Shown: positions 1 through 6,703 of the stretch, one piece after another | Layout: each line of letters starts with the position of its first letter | How positions within the stretch are numbered: position 1 is the stretch's first letter | From: Euryarchaeota archaeon UBA173 | GTDB taxonomy: Archaea; Thermoplasmatota; Poseidoniia; Poseidoniales; Thalassarchaeaceae | NCBI GenBank assembly: GCA_002498925.1 | Contig: DAJH01000019.1 | Location: 3,615-15,428, forward strand | Direction: 5' to 3' | DNA length: 11,814 bases | Position numbers and translations under genes: made by a program | Notes under the pieces: generated by a model | Told to the model about the DNA's origin: nothing | The model's input: only the letters and a program-made list of their open reading frames with translations | The model's database searches: none

Positions 1-1886
1 GTTACGTTTGTTGAAATTGAACCAGATGCCACTGGCTCCATGTTGGCGAGCTCGACTGGGAGGGCAAAAGCCTGGTCGACCATCCTATCCGTAACGTCCC
101 TAATGCTCACGCCAAACGTCCAGTCCCCTGTGTATGGTGGTGTGAACCAGACCGTCTTCTCTGTCGGAATGCTATTTCCCGCTGTCGCGGAGAATACCAA
201 GGTATCCACTAGGGTATTGTTCACGAATGCATCCACTGAGACCTCCAATACCTCAAAGAACGCATTTGAAACTATATCCAAATTCAGCTCAATGCTGTCA
301 TCAGCTCCATTCCCATCCCTGTCGAAAGAGTCGATGGTATTTATCGAAACTTCAGCAGGATCGGTGATTAGTTCAGCTTGCACAATTACGGATGCCGATG
401 GGTAACTCCCTGTCGTGATGCCGCATGTAATGTAATTGTAGTCGCAGTCGTCGACCGCAGATTCGAACCAGGTGGTGAGCCAAACTTCATCAGTAGTGTT
501 TCCAAATCCGTGAACAAGGCCCGTTGCAGCCCCAGATGCAGGGTCGACCCTCAACCTGCTCATGGACCAACTTCCAGTCGCTGAATCCCGAGAAAGAACC
601 GCCCCTTCGAATCCAAATTGAGTGGGCTGAACCATCAGGTTTAGAGGGGCTCCAGAGCCTTGGTTGAATTTGTACGCCCTTATTCCCCAGCCTTCAACTG
701 CCTGACTAGGGCTCGACCATGAGTTCACCCATTGATCATTGAAACCACTCATCTGTACTCTGCAGATCGATGCAGCAATGCAACCAGCGGTCAAGTCAAG
801 ATTGGAGAATCCAAATGCCCCTTGAGCGCTATCTATAGAGACAGCCATCGAAAAGTTAGCGAAGATATCGCTCATTGTGGTTCCAATGGATGTGGAGCCA
901 GGCTCCGGATTGTTGGCCAAATTCTCTATTCCCGTGCCACCGGTCGCAGTATCGGCAACTAGGTTCCTTATTGCCGCCCCTCCGCCTAGTTTGTCGGCCA
1001 AGTACATCATGAACATGAATCCCGCCCCATAGTCCGCGATTCTCTGATTCCACCACCTCACACTCATATTGGAATTCTGGGACCACTCGTTTGCGTGCCC
1101 TGTTAGCGTGCTTGTCACGCCAAAGCAAAGGTAAGCAGCCATATCAGCGGCCCCTTCGTCGATCCAGATGAATTCGAAAGGGTCCCTTGCGTTGTGCAGT
1201 AAATGCTGGAATTCGTGGGCTAGGATAGTATTTCTCCAGCTGAGGTCATCAACATCAATGAAAACAGCCTCTCTGGTTGATGCCAGGCCTGGAATGAAAT
1301 AGCCACCTACAGATGCAGCGCCGTCTATGGCCAGAATCACGATCTCTATCTGGCAGTTATTGTCTACATCGGGCGCTGAGCCGAAATAGTTCGTATCAGT
1401 GGGGAAAATGGTCGATTCCCAGGTGGAAGTAATATCATTCAATGTGGTGGATGACACGACCTCTCCATCCTGTACGAAAACCACGGAATTCGTCGAAACT
1501 TTCTGTACGGTGGCTGAAATTGTTCCACTGGCTGTCGATATGGTATCAGTATCGCCCTGACTCCATGCAGCCTCACAACTTCTTACGGAGTGTCTTGAGT
1601 TTTGGTATGCCTGGGAGAAAGGCAGGACCATTCCTGGATATCCATCCTCGACCCACTGCCTCTTGAGGAATCCCGTGGCCGAGAATATCGACTCATCTTC
1701 CCCTGCAAACATGTATTGCTTCCCCTCAATAGGGGGGACGAACTCGGATAGATCGCCAGTGATTTCAATGCCTAATGGAATCTCATCTGAAGGGACCGCA
1801 GACGCGACTGGGGAGAGTCCAGCTAGGAGCATAACTGAAACAATCATGACCGCCGAAGAGGATGAGTTGCTGTTTTTCCGGACCAT
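1..1886 (-). CDS. Secreted gluzincin-type zinc metallopeptidase, C-terminus beyond the window
   Basis: The frame is open from ATG 1886 to the left edge (at least 628 residues) and has no stop inside the window, so the gene is partial. The N-terminus is a clear signal peptide: Arg/Lys at 3-4, a hydrophobic core at about 12-24, and an Ala-Ser-Ala cleavage site at 28-30. The zinc-peptidase motif HEFQH is at residues 224-228, followed 15 residues later by IDEGAAD, where Glu244 would be the third zinc ligand. This HExxH...EG layout is typical of M30/M6-like secreted peptidases; the metzincin HExxHxxGxxH is absent. A calcium-site-like stretch, DRDGNGADD, lies at 522-530 and is followed by a beta-rich, Ig-like region that is cut off. 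I infer an exported or surface peptidase acting on extracellular protein. The exact MEROPS family is not certain. It is divergent from the glutaminyl cyclase gene. Transcription probably starts near 1911, from a TATA-like element at 1935-1942. Confidence 0.85.
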   Translation of the reverse strand, partial: MVRKNSNSSSSAVMIVSVMLLAGLSPVASAVPSDEIPLGIEITGDLSEFVPPIEGKQYMFAGEDESIFSATGFLKRQWVEDGYPGMVLPFSQAYQNSRHSVRSCEAAWSQGDTDTISTASGTISATVQKVSTNSVVFVQDGEVVSSTTLNDITSTWESTIFPTDTNYFGSAPDVDNNCQIEIVILAIDGAASVGGYFIPGLASTREAVFIDVDDLSWRNTILAHEFQHLLHNARDPFEFIWIDEGAADMAAYLCFGVTSTLTGHANEWSQNSNMSVRWWNQRIADYGAGFMFMMYLADKLGGGAAIRNLVADTATGGTGIENLANNPEPGSTSIGTTMSDIFANFSMAVSIDSAQGAFGFSNLDLTAGCIAASICRVQMSGFNDQWVNSWSSPSQAVEGWGIRAYKFNQGSGAPLNLMVQPTQFGFEGAVLSRDSATGSWSMSRLRVDPASGAATGLVHGFGNTTDEVWLTTWFESAVDDCDYNYITCGITTGSYPSASVIVQAELITDPAEVSINTIDSFDRDGNGADDSIELNLDIVSNAFFEVLEVSVDAFVNNTLVDTLVFSATAGNSIPTEKTVWFTPPYTGDWTFGVSIRDVTDRMVDQAFALPVELANMEPVASGSISTNV

Positions 1887-1934
1887 ATCACTCAACACTC
1901 CGTGTTGTACCCAGCATCATTCCATCCTAAGACG

Positions 1935-1942
1935 TATTTTAA
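1935..1942. promoter_or_regulatory. TATA-like element in the divergent peptidase / cyclase region
   Basis: TATTTTAA on the + strand (TTAAAATA on the - strand) is the only strongly AT-rich block between the two divergent genes. Its centre is about 27 nt before ATG 1966, the spacing expected of a leaderless archaeal transcript, which supports 1966 over the upstream ATG 1948 for the cyclase. Read the other way it would give a peptidase leader of about 25 nt. Use in both directions is inferred. Confidence 0.45.
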
Positions 1943-1965
1943 CATCGATGGAGCATCGTTCGTAC

Positions 1966-2997
1966 ATGAGTCACGCGGGGCGCTCCCATATTCATTCCCG
2001 CTCACTCGCATTTATCCTCGTAATCTCACTATTTTGTGCCTCTTCCGGAGCTGTATCGGAGGGACAGGAAACTGATGGAGATGTGATATTGATTAGGTCC
2101 GTTCCACATGATTCAGAAGCCTTCACACAGGGGCTTGTGATGGACAATGGCAGGATGTTCGAAAGTACAGGGTTATTCGGGGAGTCAACTCTGAGGGAAG
2201 TCAATATTACGACAGGCGAGATTATCAGGCAAACAAGTCTAGAACCGTCACTTTTCGGGGAAGGAATAGCGGTAGTGGGTGACAGTATTTTCATGCTCAC
2301 ATGGCTAAATGAGACAGCCCTTGTATTCGATAAAGAGACCTTTAATTTGACATCTACTATGAGTTATGAGGGAGAGGGCTGGGGACTCTGTTTTGATGGC
2401 TCAAACCTAGTGATGTCCAATGGCTCCTCGTTCCTCTCCTTCAGAAATCCGGCAAACTTCGAGATTATTCATTCAGTAGAGGTGACTGACTCAGGTGGAA
2501 ACGGAGTGCAAATGATCAATGAACTGGAGTGCGTAAGTGCTGATTCGGGAGACATGATTCTTGCGAATGTTTGGCAGGAAGATAGAATCTTGAAGATAGA
2601 TCCATCAAATGGCAATATTGTAGCGGAGTTTGACGCATCATTCCTTTCCTCCCAGAACGGAGTTACAAATAATGAAGTCTTGAATGGGATTGCACACAAC
2701 GGTTCATCCGAATATTGGGTTACTGGTAAGAATTGGACCTCCATGTACTTGGTAGAGCTACTTACTTCCGATGAAGAAGACGACAAGGCATGTAGTCCCG
2801 ATTGTCCGATCGACTCAGATTCCGATACAACATTATCCAAATGGATATTTTTACTGGCCCTGCTGCTTGCGGGTATTGCGGTATTCAACAAGAGTGGTGC
2901 CAAGGGCCATTTCGATGACCAGGTGTCGGGTAATCGGCATGATGAACAGCCTAGTGCCACGTCGGATATGCAGCGGAGCGGAGGTGAAGATGGTTGA
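1966..2997 (+). CDS. Membrane-anchored glutaminyl-peptide cyclotransferase (plant-type, Glu_cyclase_2)
   Basis: This enzyme family (PF05096, a five-bladed beta-propeller) converts N-terminal glutamine of proteins to pyroglutamate, releasing ammonia. Family signatures appear in the expected order: PHDSEAFTQGL (47-57), STGLFGES, FGEGI, LTW, GEGWGL, MSNGS, NELEC, ANVW and LNGIA. Residues 13-29 form a signal peptide, and 291-307 form a membrane helix followed by a tail of about 36 residues. The propeller is therefore predicted to lie outside the cell, tethered at its C-terminus. A CSPDCP motif precedes the anchor and several N-x-S/T sequons are present. I chose ATG 1966 (343 residues) because a TATA-like element sits about 27 nt upstream; ATG 1948 is the alternative, and the frame stays open upstream to 1663 without meaning. 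The stop overlaps the next gene by 4 nt. The anchored form differs from the soluble plant and Xanthomonas enzymes. Confidence 0.88.
   Translation: MSHAGRSHIHSRSLAFILVISLFCASSGAVSEGQETDGDVILIRSVPHDSEAFTQGLVMDNGRMFESTGLFGESTLREVNITTGEIIRQTSLEPSLFGEGIAVVGDSIFMLTWLNETALVFDKETFNLTSTMSYEGEGWGLCFDGSNLVMSNGSSFLSFRNPANFEIIHSVEVTDSGGNGVQMINELECVSADSGDMILANVWQEDRILKIDPSNGNIVAEFDASFLSSQNGVTNNEVLNGIAHNGSSEYWVTGKNWTSMYLVELLTSDEEDDKACSPDCPIDSDSDTTLSKWIFLLALLLAGIAVFNKSGAKGHFDDQVSGNRHDEQPSATSDMQRSGGEDG
2980..2987 (+). promoter_or_regulatory. Shine-Dalgarno site for the TTG-start gene
   Basis: GGAGGTGA is a full-length match to the archaeal/bacterial anti-Shine-Dalgarno complement. It lies 6 nt before TTG 2994, inside the end of the cyclase gene. 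It decides the TTG start of the next gene, whose first in-frame ATG comes 30 codons later, at the edge of the first membrane helix. Confidence 0.75.
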
Positions 2998-3749
2998 ATG
3001 ACGAGTTTGAGGATGAAATCGATCACAGGACTGGCCTAGAATTGTGGCTCTCGGATCTTTCGACAGATTCAGCTACGCGGAACATGGGCGCCTTCCTAAT
3101 CGCATTGGGGAGCATCCTAGGGGTCATAGTCGGAATCATGCTAATTTCGGGAAATGTTAGCGATATCCTTTCCGGGGAGCTTGATGACTCGGGCGGGCAA
3201 GCAGACGTGAATGGACTAGTTATCTCTGAGTTAGTGGATAACACCACGGGGGGAGATCACGTAGAAGGGGTCACTGTGAAGGTATACGACGACCTAGGCA
3301 TCGAAATTGGGAGTGACGTCACTGATTCTGGTGGCAGGTTCTCAATTTCTGATCTGCCACGTAGATCATCCACTCTAGAAGTGGCCCATCCTGGAAATGT
3401 AACTGTGAGGATGTTGATGATTCCTGGTGACTATTCGCAAATCTCAATCACTCTTGTTCAGGGAGAAGGTACCCACTCTTCCGACATCAGGGGAGATAGC
3501 CATCTAGGCGAATCGGTATTCATTGGAACAGCAGTAGCAATACTGACTTTATTTTCTGGAGTAGCCGGTTTGGCAGGTGCAGCAGAGGCCAGAAAGGGGC
3601 TGAGTTATAGGAGAACTTGGTGGCTTTCCTTTGTCGGACTCTGGAGTAGAGGTCTGATGTTCATCGGACCGCTCTTGATACTAACTGGAATGGGGCTCAC
3701 GAGCCTCTCCAGGACTCAATTCTACGACGTATATTCCAAGGAAGAGTGA
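2994..3749 (+). CDS. Three-helix membrane protein with carboxypeptidase-regulatory-like domain
   Basis: This protein of 251 residues starts at TTG with an excellent ribosome binding site (2980-2987) and overlaps the cyclase stop by 4 nt, so the two are probably translationally coupled. An acidic N-terminal segment is followed by a membrane helix at about 31-52. Residues about 70-145 resemble a carboxypeptidase-regulatory / CNA-B-type beta-sandwich: VNGLV, then VEGVTVKVYD, TDSGGRFSISDLP and a final beta-rich stretch. Two more helices follow, at about 172-194 and 208-237, and the C-terminus is short and charged. Such sandwiches usually act as structural or binding modules outside the cell. I do not recognise an enzyme here. 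Its place between the cyclase and the kinase suggests a surface-related role linked to the cyclase, but this is inference. Confidence 0.8.
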   Translation: MNDEFEDEIDHRTGLELWLSDLSTDSATRNMGAFLIALGSILGVIVGIMLISGNVSDILSGELDDSGGQADVNGLVISELVDNTTGGDHVEGVTVKVYDDLGIEIGSDVTDSGGRFSISDLPRRSSTLEVAHPGNVTVRMLMIPGDYSQISITLVQGEGTHSSDIRGDSHLGESVFIGTAVAILTLFSGVAGLAGAAEARKGLSYRRTWWLSFVGLWSRGLMFIGPLLILTGMGLTSLSRTQFYDVYSKEE

Positions 3750-3753
3750 GGGA

Positions 3754-5094
3754 ATGTACCTGATTACTGTAGAGGGCGGAGATGGCAGTGGGAAGGGCCT
3801 AGCCACCAGGGTAGTCGCGGATGTCATGCGAAGAGAGTTTCCATTTATCTCGGTCGAGGTTACAGGTGAGCCAAGAAGGGAACATCCACTGGGCAGACTA
3901 GCAATCGACGCAGTCAGGACGAGGAAAATCACCCCCGAGCAGGAGGCGGGATTGTTTGCTGCCGACAGGGTCGACCATTCTCATGGGTGGATTCTCCCTA
4001 GGCTTGAACAGGGAATGGCAATAGTCAGCGAGAGAAATATTCACTCATCGCTCGTCTACCAGGGCATTGTTGGCGGTGCCGGCATAGAACGTGTTGCTCA
4101 TATGAACTCAGCTGCATTGGTCCCCGATCTGTGTATATGGGTGGACTGCGATCCAGAAGTGGCACTGAACCGAATCAAGAGTGGTACCCTCAGGGCACAT
4201 TCGAATAAAGAAGAATACTTTGAGACCACGGAGTTACAGAGGAAAATTAGGGATGGATACAGGAATTTGCTATCGGGAGAGAAGGAAATGCCGGTGCCAT
4301 TTGACATGGGTGCAATAATTGGCCCCATCCTCAATGAAGGAACTGAGGACGAATTTAGGAGGGAGCTAAAGGGCGTAATTAGGAGATTCTTGCACTCTCG
4401 CCCAAGTCCTGTCAATGTCGATATCGAAATAGTCGATAGAAATCTATTGAGGACGCTAATCAGAAACTCTGATGGTCAGGCCACCTTGGAGGGATTGGGC
4501 CTTGAGCCGACTAGCTCGAAGGAACACTGGCTCGCGGGTAAGGCTCCTTGGAGGGTGATCAATGAATCTCAGAAGGAACATGAATCGATTATGGAGTCCG
4601 TAGAAGAAGGAGAGAGGGTAGACGTCCCCCACCATGTCCTTTCTCATTCCATCTCATCTGTAATTGGCACGTTATCCCTGATGGGATCTGCCGATATCAG
4701 AGAGCTTCGCAGTTCTCTTGGCCCAGTTAGGACAGTATCTGAAAGGCACACTCAGACCATAGTGAAGTACCTGCATGAGAGATTGGGATGGATTCATCAA
4801 CACCGCTCATTAATCGGCAGAGAGGCACCACGCTCACAGTTAAGGGATGAATACAGGGCAATGGGGCTACTATCGGTAGCAATCTGGCCACTTAAGGATG
4901 CGATTGTTAAGTGGAAAAGAGATAATCCGGGCACGCATCTAAGGTTTTCAATGGGTCAGATAGTTAAATCGGGACACTACCCTGCTTCCGTCGACTCGGT
5001 CATCGAGAGGCTAAAGATACTGGGATGTGGAAACGACTCAAGCGAAATTCCTGAGGATCCGGAAGCCCTAGTAAAATGGTGGACAGCATCTTAG
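3754..5094 (+). CDS. Thymidylate kinase-like protein with long C-terminal extension
   Basis: Residues 1-205 align by motif with dTMP kinase, which phosphorylates dTMP to dTDP in the cytoplasm. They include a P-loop EGGDGSGKG (7-15), TGEP (37-40, canonical TREP), ADRVDH (70-75), SERNIHSSLVYQG (92-104) and a PDLCIWVDCDPEVAL strand. Two changes stand out. The Ser/Thr after the P-loop lysine is Gly15, and the aspartate of the usual DRY motif is Glu93, with Asn95 in place of Tyr. The usual family length is about 200 residues; this protein has 446. The extra 240 residues are mostly helical and charged, with no domain I recognise. The gene begins 4 nt after the preceding stop and ends 3 nt from the convergent neighbour. 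It may be a working divergent kinase or a repurposed P-loop enzyme; thymidylate kinase is the best family call, the substrate less certain. Confidence 0.75.
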   Translation: MYLITVEGGDGSGKGLATRVVADVMRREFPFISVEVTGEPRREHPLGRLAIDAVRTRKITPEQEAGLFAADRVDHSHGWILPRLEQGMAIVSERNIHSSLVYQGIVGGAGIERVAHMNSAALVPDLCIWVDCDPEVALNRIKSGTLRAHSNKEEYFETTELQRKIRDGYRNLLSGEKEMPVPFDMGAIIGPILNEGTEDEFRRELKGVIRRFLHSRPSPVNVDIEIVDRNLLRTLIRNSDGQATLEGLGLEPTSSKEHWLAGKAPWRVINESQKEHESIMESVEEGERVDVPHHVLSHSISSVIGTLSLMGSADIRELRSSLGPVRTVSERHTQTIVKYLHERLGWIHQHRSLIGREAPRSQLRDEYRAMGLLSVAIWPLKDAIVKWKRDNPGTHLRFSMGQIVKSGHYPASVDSVIERLKILGCGNDSSEIPEDPEALVKWWTAS

Positions 5095-5097
5095 ATA

Positions 5098-5844
5098 CTA
5101 CTTCTGAACAAGCTTGGCCTGTCCAGGTAGAATGACTGAAGAGGCCCCATCAAAACCACTCGCCCTCGCACAAAGTGATGCACAAACAAACCACCCGATC
5201 ACGAATCCTGCTGCCATGCCCGTCACTAATCTCAATGGGTTCACAGACTCGTAATCTGTCAGAAGTTGAGTGAACCCATCTATTGCCATTGGAACAATTC
5301 CCAAGGTGAGCAATATGGCCATGTCCCTCATTCTGTTATCATTAGCGTAGGTAGTTTCCAAGAAATCATCCGGTAAAACAGATAGAAACGTGTCCCTCAC
5401 AGTCCAGCGATTAAGCCCCCTCCAACCAAATAATGCGGCACCCAAAGCGAATCCCAAGAATATCCCTATGTCTCTCGCACATACTGGCATCTGATTTCCA
5501 TTTATTTCCCACGATCTTTCATGTTTCTGATGGCAATTTAGATCCCCGAAAGCGTAGGTAAATGCGAATATCGGATTTAGCTCAGACCATGCAAAGGAGC
5601 CACCATGCTCAGCTTGATCATGCCCCATTTCGGCGTGCCCACCGCCGTTCGTATTGCCCCAACTATCTAATGTGGCATAGTCGATCGCATTTGCTCTTCC
5701 TGAAAGTTGGGGGACGGATCCCTCGGGCATGGCCATGGGGACTAGGAAGCATAGCAATAGGTAACCGCCCCCAATTCCGGCAAGAATTTTGGAGACCTTG
5801 ACCTCCCTGAGGCGATCCCCTCTGCCATTCTTCTCTACACTCAC
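5098..5844 (-). CDS. DUF2085 family membrane protein
   Basis: This protein of 248 residues carries the DUF2085 signature: CHQKHERSW at 104-112, then MPVCARDIGIFLG at 119-131, and later PMAIDGFTQLL followed by RLVTGMAAGF. Members are small membrane proteins of unknown function with conserved Cys, His and Arg-Asp residues. Helices are predicted at about 20-39, 125-145, 172-192 and 208-230. The stretch from 41 to 90, between the first helix and the CHQ motif, contains a histidine-rich run (His70, His75, His80 with neighbouring acidic residues) that could bind metal; this insert is not a feature I recall from the family. The start is GTG 5844, giving a basic N-terminus before the first helix; no ATG fits better. 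It ends 3 nt from the convergent kinase gene and is divergent from the gene at 5924. Confidence 0.8.
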   Translation of the reverse strand: MSVEKNGRGDRLREVKVSKILAGIGGGYLLLCFLVPMAMPEGSVPQLSGRANAIDYATLDSWGNTNGGGHAEMGHDQAEHGGSFAWSELNPIFAFTYAFGDLNCHQKHERSWEINGNQMPVCARDIGIFLGFALGAALFGWRGLNRWTVRDTFLSVLPDDFLETTYANDNRMRDMAILLTLGIVPMAIDGFTQLLTDYESVNPLRLVTGMAAGFVIGWFVCASLCARASGFDGASSVILPGQAKLVQK

Positions 5845-5859
5845 AGGACTAGGGACGAC

Positions 5860-5870
5860 AATTCGGAATT
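5860..5870. promoter_or_regulatory. Short palindrome in a divergent promoter region
   Basis: AATTCGGAATT has perfect 5-nt arms around one central base, in the AT-richest part of the 79-nt gap between the two divergent membrane-protein genes. It sits where a TATA element for a leaderless GTG 5844 transcript would fall (centre about 21 nt upstream). It may be core promoter, an operator, or chance. Confidence 0.2.
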
Positions 5871-5923
5871 CAATCTTGCCCTATGACCCGCGCCCTCTTG
5901 AGTGAAGGCCCTTTGGACATAAC

Positions 5924-6703
5924 ATGGCAGAGGTCAGATTTCGTGATGTCCTGTCCATCTCAATCGTCGCTGGCCTAATGGTTACAACAATGATTACATT
6001 CATCGCAATTTTCGCTAGCGGACTGGATGACCCAGAAATCATCCCTTCCTTGAGAGTGGGCATTGTCATAGGCGCAATGGCCGCCACCCTGATCGCGATT
6101 TTTGGATTTTACAGGGTCAATGAGATGGCAAGCTCGGCCAAGGATAGAGATGCAGAGAGGCTCGAGGAATTGCATAGACTCAGAGTAATCCTTTCCCCGA
6201 TTGAGGGAAGAGCCCCCTCAGGCATGGGAGGATGGATTGTCACCGACAAAGTTCGAAGGGACAGGGGCGTCCTTGTAGTGGACTTACAAGGATTAGACGC
6301 CCCTTCCGCAGCCGCAGTAGTCGAGAGAATGATCGAAAGGAGACATGATCTGAACAGGGTCAAGATTTACACTGGCAAGTCCGATCAGGATGTCGGTGAT
6401 GGCTCCGATCTAGGAGTAAGGCCTGCCGTACTGCAGAGGCTAAGGATTGATGCTGAGAGAGTCAATTGGCAAGTCATCCAGAAATCTAGTTCTGTGACTC
6501 TGAGGCCAATGGGGGTCGCACCTACTCCGAAGATTTGGGCTACAAGATTTGCAATTTTCGTTATCCCTATGACCACTGTCATGACCCTGGCATTCAGAGA
6601 CCTGGCAGGTAATGGACTCGAATCACAGGGAATGGCCTTCGGGGCCGCCTCTGGAATCTTGGTGACTTCACTTGTCTCTTCATACAGGGATAGATCCGCC
6701 TAG
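5924..6703 (+). CDS. Membrane protein with central Smr-like domain
   Basis: This protein of 259 residues has two N-terminal helices (about 9-31 and 43-63), a soluble core (about 75-200) and two C-terminal helices (about 205-222 and 232-252), so the core should face the cytoplasm. The core begins with a short charged helical stretch (SSAKDRDAERLEELHRL). It then reads VLVVDLQGLDAPSAAAVV, RVKIYTGKS at about 145-153, a Leu/Arg-rich helix, and a closing SVTLRP strand. The order DLxG, helix, strand ending in xTGKxS, helix, TVxL strand follows the Smr (MutS2 C-terminal) domain. In Smr the motifs are usually DLHG and HGKG; here the histidines are replaced by Gln122 and Thr150, so nuclease activity may be lost. 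The similarity is weak and judged by eye. The stop shares the four bases CTAG with the stop of convergent sufD. No clear ribosome binding site precedes the ATG. Confidence 0.7.
   Translation: MAEVRFRDVLSISIVAGLMVTTMITFIAIFASGLDDPEIIPSLRVGIVIGAMAATLIAIFGFYRVNEMASSAKDRDAERLEELHRLRVILSPIEGRAPSGMGGWIVTDKVRRDRGVLVVDLQGLDAPSAAAVVERMIERRHDLNRVKIYTGKSDQDVGDGSDLGVRPAVLQRLRIDAERVNWQVIQKSSSVTLRPMGVAPTPKIWATRFAIFVIPMTTVMTLAFRDLAGNGLESQGMAFGAASGILVTSLVSSYRDRSA

Noticed and set aside
856..1128. Leftward frame of 90 codons inside the peptidase region
   Set aside because: It is on the same strand as the peptidase in a shifted frame; the peptidase frame carries HEFQH, the signal peptide and uninterrupted coding.
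1946..1958. CGATG-GAG-CATCG inverted repeat before the cyclase
   Set aside because: Only 5-nt arms, not repeated elsewhere in the divergent region; expected by chance at this length.
1663..1965. Upstream part of the cyclase frame, open from ATG 1663
   Set aside because: It is antisense to the signal-peptide end of the peptidase, lies before the TATA-like element, and the protein before the cyclase signal peptide resembles nothing.
2469..3026. Leftward open frame of 185 codons
   Set aside because: Antisense to the glutaminyl cyclase, whose family motifs cover the same bases; low-complexity Ser/Pro-rich translation.
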